Counted from the first letter of the stretch, positions 8,162-17,126 are shown. The stretch: 64,000 nt of DNA from JABGQS01 sp963674545 (GCA_963674545.2 CAXXFB010000001.1:2542001-2606000); one strand, 5' to 3'. Notes: generated from the sequence alone by a model not told the origin. Numbers and translations are program-made.

Positions 8162-9667
8162 TTATTCTCCGGCGTGCATGATACCGAGTATCTCGAGTTC
8201 TTTATCGGTAAGCCCGATACCGCGAAGCATCAGTCTGTTGCCTCTAAGGCTTTCGATGGCGTTTATACCCATGCCGCCCAGCATCTCTTCTATCTCGTGC
8301 TTCCAGCCGGTAATAAGATTGACCAGCCTCTTGTATGCGATATCCGGGTTGAGCCTTTTAACAAGGTCTTCACGCTGTGTTGCTATTCCCCAATTGCATT
8401 TGCCGGTATAGCAGTTCTGGCACATATGGCAGCCAACTGCTATCAGTGCTGAAGAAGCTATATAACATGCGTCTGCACCAAGTGCAATAGCCTTTACTAT
8501 ATCGGCGCTGTTTCTTATGCTTCCGCCGACGACCAGCGATACATCGTTACGTATGCTTTCTTCCCTCAGTCTCTGGTCTACAGCTGCAAGCGCAAGTTCT
8601 ATAGGTATACCGACATTGTCGCGTACACGTGACGGAGCGGCGCCCGTACCGCCTCTGAAGCCGTCTATGGTTATTATATCTGCTCCGGCCCTTGCTATGC
8701 CTGAAGCTATAGCAGGAGCATTGTGCACTGCTGCTATTTTTACTGAAACCGGCTTTGTATATCCGGTCGCTTCTTTCAACGAGTAAATAAGCTGTCGCAA
8801 ATCTTCTATCGAATATATATCGTGATGCGGAGCAGGCGAAATAGCATCGCTGCCCTGTGGTATCATCCTTGCTTTGCTGACCGCTTCGCCGACCTTTTCG
8901 CCCGGAAGGTGTCCGCCTATGCCCGGTTTTGCGCCCTGGCCTATTTTTATCTCCAGCATAGCGCCGGCGTTCAGATATTCCGGATGGACGCCGAACCTGC
9001 CTGATGCTATCTGCACGATAGTGTTTGGTCCATATTTATAGAACTCTTTAGCCAGACCGCCTTCACCTGTGTTATACATTATGCCAAGCTCTGTTGCAGC
9101 GCGTGCAAGCGCTTCGTGAGCGTTTTTCGAGATAGAACCGAACGACATTGCGGAGAACATCAACGGTACACTGAGCTTTATCTGCGGCGGCATCTTGGTT
9201 TTAAGGTTGCCATTCTCATCAAACTCCAGCTTTTCAGGTTTTCTTCCCAAAATGACTCCCGTTTCCATGGGCTCACGAAGCGGGTCGATAGAAGGGTTGG
9301 TGACCTGAGAAGCGTTTATAAGCATCTTGTCCCAGTAAACCGGATAAGGCTTTGGATTGCCCATGCCTGTAAGAAGAACGGAGCCGGTCTCTGCCTGCTT
9401 GTATATTTCCTTTATAGCAGCGCTTGTCCAGTTTGCGTTTGGCTTGAACTCTAAGTCGTTCACTTTTATTTTAAGCGCGCGTGTCGGGCAAAGCGCAACA
9501 CACCTGTGGCAGTTGACGCATTTAGACTCGTCTGCGATCATTTTGTCAAGGTCGGTATCAAGCCGGTGAACTTCGTTGGCACACTGCTTTGCACACACTT
9601 CACACTTTACACATCTATTTTCATCTCTTTCGACCAGATAATCCGGCCATCCAAGTTGTAAGCTCAT
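8162..9667 (-). CDS. Split glutamate synthase, FMN/Fe-S synthase subunit (GltB2-type)
   Basis: Makes L-glutamate from 2-oxoglutarate with ammonia channelled from glutamine. The 501-residue chain starts with a two-cluster ferredoxin domain (CVKCEVCAKQC at about 17-27; CVNCHRCVALCP near 49-60). The FMN-binding TIM barrel follows: SFGSISKNAHEALA, GRFGVHPEYLNAGAMLEIKI, GAKPGIGGHLPG, and DGFRGGTGAAPSR. The 3Fe-4S loop CHMCQNCYTGKCNWGIATQ lies near residue 430. This is the archaeal-type arrangement with an extra N-terminal ferredoxin domain. The ATG at 9667 overlaps the TGA of the amidotransferase gene (ATGA), so the two are coupled. Confidence 0.95.
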   Translation of the reverse strand: MSLQLGWPDYLVERDENRCVKCEVCAKQCANEVHRLDTDLDKMIADESKCVNCHRCVALCPTRALKIKVNDLEFKPNANWTSAAIKEIYKQAETGSVLLTGMGNPKPYPVYWDKMLINASQVTNPSIDPLREPMETGVILGRKPEKLEFDENGNLKTKMPPQIKLSVPLMFSAMSFGSISKNAHEALARAATELGIMYNTGEGGLAKEFYKYGPNTIVQIASGRFGVHPEYLNAGAMLEIKIGQGAKPGIGGHLPGEKVGEAVSKARMIPQGSDAISPAPHHDIYSIEDLRQLIYSLKEATGYTKPVSVKIAAVHNAPAIASGIARAGADIITIDGFRGGTGAAPSRVRDNVGIPIELALAAVDQRLREESIRNDVSLVVGGSIRNSADIVKAIALGADACYIASSALIAVGCHMCQNCYTGKCNWGIATQREDLVKRLNPDIAYKRLVNLITGWKHEIEEMLGGMGINAIESLRGNRLMLRGIGLTDKELEILGIMHAGE

Positions 9668-10752
9668 TTAGCATCCTCCACTAGTCCTATGATGGGTTCT
9701 CCGCCGCTTGGCGACCATACCCGGTCGGGATCGGGGCAGATTATCCTTATTGCTGCTTCTTCGCTGGCAACGTAAAGATTATCGCCCTTTTCAGCTGCAA
9801 TAAGCGGTCTTAGCTTTATTCTGTCGTTTAGTGCAAGCATACCGCCGTCGAACCCTAAGATAATCGAGAAAGGACCGTTGATGAGTGCGGAAGAGTATAC
9901 GGCTCTTATAGCTTCATACTTCTTCTTTTCCTCTTCACTTTTCAGCTCTATCTCTCGCCAGAACGGAGTTGCCATTATGTCTACGGCCTGCTCGAGGCTA
10001 AGCCCGTGTTTCCTTAGAAGCAGGTCGAATATATACGTGATCACTTCGGTGTCGGTCTGCAGAGTACAGTTATATCCGTACATTTCTACAAACCGCCTGT
10101 TTGCGTCATAAGAAGATATCTCGCCGTTGTGAACGATAGACCAGTTGAGCAGGGTGAACGGATGAGCGCCGCCCCACCAGCCGGGAGTGTTTGTCGGGAA
10201 TCTTCCGTGTGAAGTCCAAAGGTATGCGTCATAGGTCTCAAGCATAAAGAAACGGCCTATGTCTTCCGGATAGCCGACGCCTTTGAAAGCGCCCATGTTT
10301 TTTCCGGATGAAAAGACGTATGAGCCTTCATATTCTCTGTTTATCCTGAAAACGCATCTGGAAACGTATTCGCGTTCGTCAAGTTCGCTTTCCTGCAATT
10401 TAAACTTTTTGGGCGTTACGAAATAGCGCCATATAAGCGGTGCATCTTCAATGCCTTTTGTTTTGCGTGTTGGTATCTTGCCGGCGTTCTCGATATCGAA
10501 ATGCCGATTAATGAAATCCTCGCTCTGTGCTTTTGCTGTAAGGTTGTCATAAAATATGTGCAGCGCATATAGATCTGCATAGTGCGGGTATATTCCGTAT
10601 GCAGCAAATCCCCCTCCAAGGCCGTTGCTTCTGTCTCGCATTAGCTCTATGGATGTTATTATAGTTTCTCCTGAAAAACGCTTGCCCTTTCGGTTAAGTA
10701 TACCGCTTATGGCACAGCCGGACGGTATCCTTACTTGCCCCTCTTTTTTCAT
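9664..10752 (-). CDS. Split glutamate synthase, class II glutamine amidotransferase subunit (GltB1-type)
   Basis: Hydrolyses glutamine and supplies ammonia to the synthase subunit. The 362-residue protein has class II (Ntn-type) amidotransferase features: the CAISGIL segment carrying the presumed nucleophile Cys13, THGRFPTNTPGWWGGAHPF, and the WSIVHNGEISSYDANRRF loop near residue 210. The catalytic Cys must become N-terminal, so the first 12 residues should be a removed propeptide; this is inference from the enzyme class. AAGGGGG 6 bp before the ATG supports the start, although that Shine-Dalgarno sequence sits in a hairpin loop. First gene of the glt operon, behind a long leader. Confidence 0.92.
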   Translation of the reverse strand: MKKEGQVRIPSGCAISGILNRKGKRFSGETIITSIELMRDRSNGLGGGFAAYGIYPHYADLYALHIFYDNLTAKAQSEDFINRHFDIENAGKIPTRKTKGIEDAPLIWRYFVTPKKFKLQESELDEREYVSRCVFRINREYEGSYVFSSGKNMGAFKGVGYPEDIGRFFMLETYDAYLWTSHGRFPTNTPGWWGGAHPFTLLNWSIVHNGEISSYDANRRFVEMYGYNCTLQTDTEVITYIFDLLLRKHGLSLEQAVDIMATPFWREIELKSEEEKKKYEAIRAVYSSALINGPFSIILGFDGGMLALNDRIKLRPLIAAEKGDNLYVASEEAAIRIICPDPDRVWSPSGGEPIIGLVEDAK

Positions 10753-10932
10753 TTATTATCCCCCTTGGATACAAAGCAGCACGTGGCTGCAAACTTCTCT
10801 GTCCTATAGAAAACAAGACGCCAATAGCCCTTAAACCTCATTATCCGCTAAATACAGATTAATACGGAGGGCATATGAAACGCCATTGTTTCGTCTTCTA
10901 TTATAATAAGGAAAATGAAAATCCTTACTAGC
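10753..10932 (-). promoter_or_regulatory. Long foldable 5' leader of the split glutamate synthase operon
   Basis: About 180 nt separate the predicted transcription start from the first ATG. Read on the minus strand, several pairings stand out. A closing helix joins AAGACG (10897-10892) to CGTCTT (10820-10815). Inside it are a small hairpin AAAC/GTTT (10891-10878) and an arm CCTCCG with CGG and GAGG (10870-10836). Outside it are GCAGC/GCTGC (around 10790-10776) and TATCC/GGATA (10771-10767 with 10761-10757), whose loop AAGGG is the Shine-Dalgarno sequence. No consensus I know (T-box, TPP, SAM, lysine, glycine, ykkC, glutamine) was recognised. A riboswitch or attenuator is possible but unproven. 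Confidence 0.5.
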
Positions 10933-10938
10933 CATGCC

Positions 10939-10967
10939 ATTATACTACCTGATATTGAAAAAATCAA
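10939..10967 (-). promoter_or_regulatory. Promoter of the split glutamate synthase operon
   Basis: On the minus strand TTGATT (10967-10962) is followed after 17 bp by TATAAT (10944-10939), predicting a start near 10932. A second perfect TATAAT (10905-10900) lies downstream without a good -35 box. Upstream to 11076 the region is AT-rich with nothing else recognised. Confidence 0.75.
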
Positions 10968-11076
10968 TAGAAAACAATCAAATAATGAAATATTTTGTCC
11001 ATGTAATTGCATAATAGATATTCAGAGTTTACAATTTAACAAGAAGGCAAAGGAAAAATGAAACATTGACTAATAA

Positions 11077-11127
11077 AACCTGCATTTTCCCGCAATATGG
11101 AGGTTTTGGAGCGGGAAAACGCAGGTT
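11077..11127 (-). terminator. Terminator of the DUF4153/4173-like gene
   Basis: A very long stem: AACCTGC-TTTTCCCGC pairs with GCGGGAAAA-GCAGGTT across a 17-base loop, with one G-T pair. On the minus strand it is followed by TTTTATTA, and it lies 34 bp after the stop codon. Confidence 0.88.
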
Positions 11128-11160
11128 ATACCGTTATATATTGCAGAATTTATACCGTTT

Positions 11161-12765
11161 TTAGTAATATTCATTCAGTAGCTTTGATCCTAAGTCATAC
11201 TTTCTATGATCGGAAATGTTGTATTCCCGCCAGTTTCGATTTTGAAAATTTTCTTTATATTCCGAAAGAGACCGGACACTGGAAATGTCATTCCTGTATT
11301 CGAAATATCGTTCAATATTAATTAGTTCATCGCTGCTGAAATCATCGTGATTCTCAATAAAAAAGGTGTATACAACTCTGCTGACATCTGCGCTTTGATG
11401 CTCTATATCACCAAAATCGAAATCGCCGCTTTCATATAAGCTGTTGATATTGGCGTTGAGAGTAACTGCCTCTGTATTAACAAAGCTGACCACGGCAAAA
11501 AATGCAGTAGAAAAGTATACGGCAAGCTTTAAGAAAGGCATATCTACTATGAATATCTTCACCATCAGGCCTATTATTAGTACTGCTTCGAACGCAAGGA
11601 GTATGTATACGAGCAGACGGTTTGCAGTAAGTCCGAACTGTCTTTGGTAGAGGCTCATCTTGTATGCTGCAGAAACCAAAAGGTAAATGTTTAGTGTATT
11701 GAAATAGGCGAGCAGGCCTTTGACTGCTTTTATAGCGCCCGGGCTGCCCTTCTTAGAAAAGAAAATGCAGGTCAGTATTATTGCAAAGTTTAAAGTAGAG
11801 AGCACCACCAGCTGGAAATATCCTTCCCTTGCGTATTGCGCAGGTATAAAATCTGATGGAAGATCGGCAGTCACGCCGATAAATAGATATTGGAACTGTA
11901 CAACAGCAAAGAAAGTAAAAAGCGCCGCAAGTGCAACAGTTATTGTAAGTATTATGGTAGTGACTGCAGGCAGCTCTTTTTTATTAGCAGCATTTTTTTC
12001 GTTTGTCTTCCTAGCTGTGATAAGAAAGAAGAATCCGAAAATCACCATTGCAAGGAATACCGCAAGCATTGTTTTGAGCACGAACATGCCGATGCTTGTG
12101 TCGCCGAATATGTTTGACAGCTTTATTCGGAACATCTCGTCTGCGCTCAGCATTATTGGTATGATTATTATAAGCAGTCCGGCTGTGATGCCAATGCCGA
12201 TAAGTACATGTAAAAGCTGTTTTTTCTTTGTGTTGTCCCGCTGCTTCAGTGAAGCCAGCGCAACGATTATTTCGTGCACGAAGCCAATAGAGCAAACACC
12301 CCGAAAGAGTATCGTTTTTAGTTCAGAAGAGTATTCTTGCTTTGATGAATAGACGGTTACCAGCACATAGAGCACGGGAAGAAGTAATGCGGCAATAACA
12401 ATATAACCGGGGAAACTTAGTCGCATGAACACAGACGCTATAGAAAGAAAACACACAGAGAAGAATATAAAGGGTTTAATCTTAAGGTTATCGTCTCTGT
12501 GCATTATATAGCCGGTAGCAGCCAGCAGTACTATGTAAAAAAGGAAAAGGTTTAGTTTCAGCCTGTACTCAACGACGAGAAATGAAAAAGCAGCACCTAT
12601 CAATACAGCAAACCATATAGCTATTACGGTGTTTTTTCTGTCTTTGAAGTAGCCTGTCATATTTTTTCTGATTGTCGCCTGCATGAGTGGTTCATACTGC
12701 TGCTGTGGGGGATAAGGGGTATAGTTGGGGCTGCCTGTCTGTTGCCCCTTGTTCTGCTCGCTCAT
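11161..12765 (-). CDS. Polytopic membrane protein, DUF4153/DUF4173-like
   Basis: A 534-residue protein. A Gln/Pro-rich cytoplasmic start (residues 1-35) is followed by about a dozen hydrophobic segments. The soluble C-terminal part of about 110 residues begins near NTEAVTLNANINSLYESGDFDFG and is rich in Asp and Tyr. This layout resembles DUF4153/DUF4173 proteins, whose function is not established. I chose ATG 12765 because AGGGAGG (12780-12774) precedes it; the longer frame from 12822 would place this ribosome site inside the gene. It stands alone between two terminators. Confidence 0.75.
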   Translation of the reverse strand: MSEQNKGQQTGSPNYTPYPPQQQYEPLMQATIRKNMTGYFKDRKNTVIAIWFAVLIGAAFSFLVVEYRLKLNLFLFYIVLLAATGYIMHRDDNLKIKPFIFFSVCFLSIASVFMRLSFPGYIVIAALLLPVLYVLVTVYSSKQEYSSELKTILFRGVCSIGFVHEIIVALASLKQRDNTKKKQLLHVLIGIGITAGLLIIIIPIMLSADEMFRIKLSNIFGDTSIGMFVLKTMLAVFLAMVIFGFFFLITARKTNEKNAANKKELPAVTTIILTITVALAALFTFFAVVQFQYLFIGVTADLPSDFIPAQYAREGYFQLVVLSTLNFAIILTCIFFSKKGSPGAIKAVKGLLAYFNTLNIYLLVSAAYKMSLYQRQFGLTANRLLVYILLAFEAVLIIGLMVKIFIVDMPFLKLAVYFSTAFFAVVSFVNTEAVTLNANINSLYESGDFDFGDIEHQSADVSRVVYTFFIENHDDFSSDELINIERYFEYRNDISSVRSLSEYKENFQNRNWREYNISDHRKYDLGSKLLNEYY

Positions 12766-12875
12766 AAGAATAGCCTCCCTTAAAAGAAAGTAATTATTTT
12801 TGTCTAAGTATATTATATGCATTATTCCATGTCAATATAAAATTATCGAAAAACGATATAAATTTTCTCTTAAGG

Positions 12876-12902
12876 AATAAAAAAAGAGCTTCTAAAGCTC
12901 TT
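12876..12902 (-). terminator. Terminator after the ktrB-ktrA-malY-like unit
   Basis: On the minus strand AAGAGCTT and AAGCTCTT (12902-12884) form an 8-bp stem with a 3-base loop, followed by TTTTTTA. It lies about 17 bp after the aminotransferase stop. Confidence 0.9.
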
Positions 12903-12919
12903 GGATCAATTATTAACTT

Positions 12920-14110
12920 TTAAAGGTCTTCAAAAGCTCTTGCTATCCTCTCAAAAGCTTCTTCTATCACCGGCCTTGGAGAGGGTATGCACATCCGCTG
13001 AAACCCGTTGCCGCCGTCACCAAAACGGAACCCGTCCTCCAACAGCACGTTCGCCTCGCTGTAGATACGCCGGTGCACCTCCTCGTCAGATATTCCATAA
13101 CCGGAAAAGTCCATCCAAATTATATAAGTACCCTCGGGAACGGTCATCTTCACATTGGGCATATGGTGCTTTAGAAAGCTGTCTACGTATTCAAGCGTCT
13201 CATCCAGATACGCTTTTAGCTCTTCAAGCCAGTCTTCGCATTCGTTATATGCAGCAATAAGTGCAGAGATAGCAAACGGCGTAGGTGCACTGTGCCCACG
13301 TTCCTTCAGATATCTTTTTCGGAGCTTATCATCTTTTATAATGATGTTGGAGCAGTGCAGACCCGCTGTGTTGAATGTCTTGTTTATTCCTGTACATGTG
13401 ATTATGTGCGAATCGTCTTCCGCTAACGCCGCTAGGGGGTAAAACTTGCTGCCGCACCGCAATATATCTGCGTGTATCTCGTCCGAAACAATTAGAACGT
13501 CGTTTGCTTTGCAGATATCTGAAAGCTTCCTTAGATCTTCCGGCGAAAACACTCTGCCTGTAGGGTTGTGCGGGCTGCAAAGAAAGAAAAGCCTGGTGTT
13601 TTCCTGCTTTGCCTTTTCCTCGAAATCTTCGAAATCTATCGTGTAGTATCCATCGTGGTTCACTACTGCATTGTTTAGCAGCGTACGGCCGTTATCAACT
13701 ACTGCGTTTGTAAAGGCGGGGTAGACAGGCTGCTGGACTATAACTGCGTCGCCGGGTTCGGTAAAAGCCTGAATGGATAAATAAAGAGCGTTCACTGTAC
13801 CGCAGGTATAAACTATCTGCTCTTTTGTAACGCTCCAATCGTAACGCCGATTGCACCAGCTGATGATTGCGTCGAAATATTCGTCAGGGATAACGGAATA
13901 TCCGAAGATTTTATGGTCGGCGGTTTTATGCAGGGCTTCGATTATTTTGGGAGGGCAGGCAAAATCCATGTCGGCAACAAAAAGAGGTATGGTATCGTCG
14001 TCGTATCTTTCCGTCAGCCCGAAGTCGATAAGCCTCTGCCGTGCGTCCCACTTGGATGAATAGGTCCCTTTTCTGTTTATCTTTTCGTCGAAATCATATT
14101 TTCCGGACAT
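12920..14110 (-). CDS. MalY/PatB family PLP-dependent aminotransferase (C-S lyase type)
   Basis: A fold-type I PLP enzyme of 396 residues. The MalY/PatB branch cleaves cystathionine and other cysteine conjugates to thiol, pyruvate and ammonia. Diagnostic segments are PLFVADMDFACPP near residue 43, FGYSVIPDEYFDAIISW, CSPHNPTGRVFS, SDEIHADI, and GINKTFNTAGL with the PLP lysine. The Arg that binds the substrate carboxylate is likely in FQRMCIPSPRPV. The usual S-K-T-F motif reads N-K-T-F here. The start is one base after the KtrA stop, so translation is probably coupled to potassium-uptake genes, an unexpected pairing. Repression of maltose genes, known for E. coli MalY, should not be assumed. 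Confidence 0.9.
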   Translation of the reverse strand: MSGKYDFDEKINRKGTYSSKWDARQRLIDFGLTERYDDDTIPLFVADMDFACPPKIIEALHKTADHKIFGYSVIPDEYFDAIISWCNRRYDWSVTKEQIVYTCGTVNALYLSIQAFTEPGDAVIVQQPVYPAFTNAVVDNGRTLLNNAVVNHDGYYTIDFEDFEEKAKQENTRLFFLCSPHNPTGRVFSPEDLRKLSDICKANDVLIVSDEIHADILRCGSKFYPLAALAEDDSHIITCTGINKTFNTAGLHCSNIIIKDDKLRKRYLKERGHSAPTPFAISALIAAYNECEDWLEELKAYLDETLEYVDSFLKHHMPNVKMTVPEGTYIIWMDFSGYGISDEEVHRRIYSEANVLLEDGFRFGDGGNGFQRMCIPSPRPVIEEAFERIARAFEDL

Positions 14111-14111
14111 T

Positions 14112-14777
14112 CTATACTTTTGATGCGACCTCCAGCTTCTCGATAGCTTCTTTCTTGCCTATGACAATAAGAGAATCATCTTTCTCTATAATATCAGTAC
14201 CCATAGGAGAGTTGTTCATATTGCCGTCCTGATGACGGATGGCTATGACGTTGACGCCATAGCGCTGCCTAAAATCCAGGTCGATAAGGCTTTTGCCCAT
14301 CCATGATTCAATAGCAACTATATCGACTATGCGTAAGTCTCCGGCAATCTCCATGTAATCGAGCACATTCGACGCCGAAAGGTTGTGCGCAACTCTGATG
14401 CCCATATCACGCTCCGGGAAGACGACTTTGTCTGCGCCGGTCTTATACAGCACTTTGCCGTGGATCTCACTCTGTGCCTTTGCCAGAACGTATTTAACTC
14501 CCAGCTCTTTGCATAGCATAGTAACAAGTATGCTGGCCTGAAGATTGCCGCCTATAGAAACTACGGCTACGTCAAAGTTGTCTATGCCGAGCGCCTTGAG
14601 CGCTTTTTCATCTGTGGAATCCGCCTGTACTGCGTGCGTAACATACGGGGCTATCTCTGCAATTATATTCTCGTCAGTGTCAACGGCAAGAACATCTTTA
14701 CCAAGGCTTGCAAGACACGTGGCAATGCTCCTTCCGAAACGCCCTATTCCTATCACTACATATTGTTTATTGTCCAT
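14112..14777 (-). CDS. ktrA: Potassium uptake regulatory subunit KtrA/TrkA type
   Basis: A cytoplasmic gating subunit of Ktr potassium transporters. The 221-residue protein has an RCK_N Rossmann domain (VVIGIGRFGRSIATCLASLG, residues 7-26; DTDE acidic ribose-binding loop; VQADSTDEKALKALG) and an RCK_C domain from about residue 140. Its length fits KtrA or KtrC rather than the duplicated TrkA of proteobacteria. Nucleotide (ATP/ADP) or c-di-AMP control is known for the family but not visible here. It lies 84 bp after ktrB and one base before the aminotransferase gene. Confidence 0.94.
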   Translation of the reverse strand: MDNKQYVVIGIGRFGRSIATCLASLGKDVLAVDTDENIIAEIAPYVTHAVQADSTDEKALKALGIDNFDVAVVSIGGNLQASILVTMLCKELGVKYVLAKAQSEIHGKVLYKTGADKVVFPERDMGIRVAHNLSASNVLDYMEIAGDLRIVDIVAIESWMGKSLIDLDFRQRYGVNVIAIRHQDGNMNNSPMGTDIIEKDDSLIVIGKKEAIEKLEVASKV

Positions 14778-14861
14778 AAATGACCATTCCTTTCCTGCAC
14801 GCAGATAATCCTTCTGTCTTTTGTTTCGTGCACTAAAGCATCTTTGGATTTATCAAAAACT

Positions 14862-16259
14862 TTATCCTACCATGAACCGTTCTTCAGGATACCGTACTTT
14901 TGCTTCCTGTCCGTTCGCCCTGTTTGCAAGAGCAAATGTCAGTGTCATAAGACCGACACGTCCTGCGAACATAGAGCACATTATTATTATCCTGCTCCCG
15001 GTGCTCAGCATAGGCGTTATGCCTGATGAAAGCCCAACTGTACCAAAAGCAGAGAATGCTTCAAAGAGTATATTCTCAAAGTTAAACATGCCTCCATTAG
15101 ACTCCTCTAAAGCTAACATCGCAAAGAAAGTCACGAATATAAAAACCATGCCGAGAGTCGCAATGGTTATCGCGCGTTTCAAAGTGTCCCTGGCTATACG
15201 TCTATCCATCAGCCTTACGTCCTTTTTGCCACGTATGCCGGAGAGAGCAAATAACAGCAATATTGCGATGGTGGTCGTTTTAACGCCGCCGCCAGTACCA
15301 GCCGGAGATGCGCCTATGAACATAAGCAGCATAGTCACTAGCTTGGTTGCAGGCATCATAGAGTTTTGATCCATCGTTGCGAAGCCTGCCGTTCTTGGGG
15401 TCACCGCCTGGAACAGGCCGCTTAATACTTTTGTACCTGCCGAAAGTTCGCTGCTGCCAAGAGTTTTTGGGTTTGTAAGCTCCAGCGGAAAAATGACAGC
15501 TATTCCGAAAACTATCAGTATAGCGGTTATTATCAAAACGAATTTAGAATACCTTGCCAGCCTGTGTTTTTGTTTTATACGTTTAAAGTCGAAAACATCG
15601 CAAACAACCACGAAACCAAGGCCGCCTACGATTATAAGAGCGATAGTTGTGAGCACGATTACAGGGTCGGATGCAAAGCTCGTTATGCTGGAGAACTCGC
15701 CGAAATACTGCCCGAAGATATCGAATCCTGCGTTGCAGAATGCGGATATCGAATGGAACAGGCTGATATAAAGCCCCTTCACACCGAACATCGGTACAAA
15801 CCGGGTAGCAAATATAAGCGCACCTGCAAGCTCTGTTGTAAAAGTCACTATTAATATTTTCTGTATCATGCTGAGAAGCCCGGAAAGGTGAAGCTCGTTC
15901 AGAGATTCCCTGATTATCATTCGTTCCGACAGGGTGATGCGCCGTCCTACAAGCATAAAAACAAACGACGTTATAGTCATGAATCCAAGACCGCCCACTT
16001 GTATAAGCATTATGATCACTATCTGGCCAAACAACGTAAAAGCTGTGCTCGTGTCTACGACTACAAGGCCGGTGACGCATACGGCTGAAGTTGATGTGAA
16101 AGCTGCATCAAGAAACCCGATTTCATGCCCGGGTTTGGTTGCCATAGGAAGAGACAGAAGAACAGCGCCGATCACTATAAGTGATAAAAATCCGGCGATG
16201 ATAACCTGTGTTGGATGAAGCTTGCCAATAAGCTTTTTTCTGCGTAAACTACTCTCCAA
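14862..16259 (-). CDS. ktrB: Potassium transporter membrane subunit KtrB/TrkH type
   Basis: The ion-conducting subunit, 465 residues, with eight main membrane helices and four re-entrant pore loops. The four selectivity-filter segments with central glycines are visible: TSAVCVTGLVVVD, HSISAFCNAGFDI, AVTPRTAGFATMD and FSAFGTVGLSSGI. The ASPAGTGGGVKTTT loop (KtrB intramembrane gate region) is also present. It pairs with the KtrA-type gene downstream. A promoter straddling the end of the upstream PHP gene drives the unit. Confidence 0.95.
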   Translation of the reverse strand: MESSLRRKKLIGKLHPTQVIIAGFLSLIVIGAVLLSLPMATKPGHEIGFLDAAFTSTSAVCVTGLVVVDTSTAFTLFGQIVIIMLIQVGGLGFMTITSFVFMLVGRRITLSERMIIRESLNELHLSGLLSMIQKILIVTFTTELAGALIFATRFVPMFGVKGLYISLFHSISAFCNAGFDIFGQYFGEFSSITSFASDPVIVLTTIALIIVGGLGFVVVCDVFDFKRIKQKHRLARYSKFVLIITAILIVFGIAVIFPLELTNPKTLGSSELSAGTKVLSGLFQAVTPRTAGFATMDQNSMMPATKLVTMLLMFIGASPAGTGGGVKTTTIAILLLFALSGIRGKKDVRLMDRRIARDTLKRAITIATLGMVFIFVTFFAMLALEESNGGMFNFENILFEAFSAFGTVGLSSGITPMLSTGSRIIIMCSMFAGRVGLMTLTFALANRANGQEAKVRYPEERFMVG

Positions 16260-16282
16260 ATCAAAATCTCCTAATCTATCCG

Positions 16283-16311
16283 ATTATAGCAGACAAACGC
16301 CTTTTTTTCAA
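16283..16311 (-). promoter_or_regulatory. Promoter of ktrB-ktrA-aminotransferase
   Basis: On the minus strand TTGAAA (16311-16306), 17 bp, TATAAT (16288-16283). It lies 24 bp upstream of the ktrB ATG, just after the stop of the PHP gene. Confidence 0.82.
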
Positions 16312-16319
16312 CGACATGA

Positions 16320-17108
16320 CTATGGAATAGGGATAAAACGAGGCTTTCTCTTATCGAACGCACATACGTATTTGAAACCCGTGTGCTTTAGGTATTCCAG
16401 AGTTTCTTTGGCGGCGAAGCCGACACTGTCGGCAGAGTGCGCATCAGAACCTATTGTAACGATTTCTCCGCCTAACTCAAAATAGCGTTCTATGATGGGC
16501 TTCTCAGGAGTATAATCGCCGGTCCGGACAAGCCCGCTGGTGTTTACTTCAAGGCCTTTCGATTTCTCGATCAGCTTCTTTAATATAGTATCGACAACAT
16601 CTGTATAATCGTTGTATTTGAAAAGCCTTTCCTCATGCGGACAGTACTTGCCGATATATCCAAGATGGCCTAACACATCGAAAACATCTATAGCATCAAG
16701 ACACCTTACAGAGAGTCTGGCATATTCGTCGAAAGCAGCCTTTTTGCTGTAGTCGTTCCACAGAGCAGGAAAATAGGGATCGTATCCGAACACGACGTGT
16801 ACGGAGCCTACAACGTAATCTAGCTCCTGACCAGCGAATAGCTGAGCATATCTGTGAAAGCTCTGCGGCTCGATGCCGGCTTCAATGCCTTTTCTGATAT
16901 TAATAGAGGGAAAGGCTGCGATAGTCTTTTTAAACTGTTTTTTATAGTCGTCAAAATCGACCATATATTCACCGTTTGGAAAATCAAAGTCGATATGGTC
17001 GGTAAAGCATATCTCACTAAGGCCTTTTTCAGATGCAGCTTTAGCCATTTGAATCATACTTATATTGCAGTCTGTGGAAAGGCTGGTGTGTATGTGATAA
17101 TCGATCAT
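16320..17108 (-). CDS. PHP-domain phosphatase, HisJ (histidinol-phosphatase) type
   Basis: A 262-residue PHP (polymerase and histidinol phosphatase) protein. The metal-binding motifs are seen in order: MIDYHIHTSLSTD at the start (H-x-H), CFTDHIDFDFP near 35-45, VGSVHVV near 98, DVLGHLGYIGKY, and GSDAHSADSVG near 215. Family members hydrolyse histidinol phosphate or related phosphomonoesters. No other his gene is nearby, so the histidine role is uncertain. It is 18 bp downstream of the class II aldolase gene and probably the last gene of that unit. Confidence 0.87.
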   Translation of the reverse strand: MIDYHIHTSLSTDCNISMIQMAKAASEKGLSEICFTDHIDFDFPNGEYMVDFDDYKKQFKKTIAAFPSINIRKGIEAGIEPQSFHRYAQLFAGQELDYVVGSVHVVFGYDPYFPALWNDYSKKAAFDEYARLSVRCLDAIDVFDVLGHLGYIGKYCPHEERLFKYNDYTDVVDTILKKLIEKSKGLEVNTSGLVRTGDYTPEKPIIERYFELGGEIVTIGSDAHSADSVGFAAKETLEYLKHTGFKYVCAFDKRKPRFIPIP

Positions 17109-17126
17109 AAGAGATCCTTTCTTCGA

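Noticed and set aside
5910..8411. Several plus-strand frames of 200 codons or more across the glutamate synthase genes
   Set aside because: All are antisense to genes with clear Fe-S, FAD and beta-helix motifs and no plausible starts.
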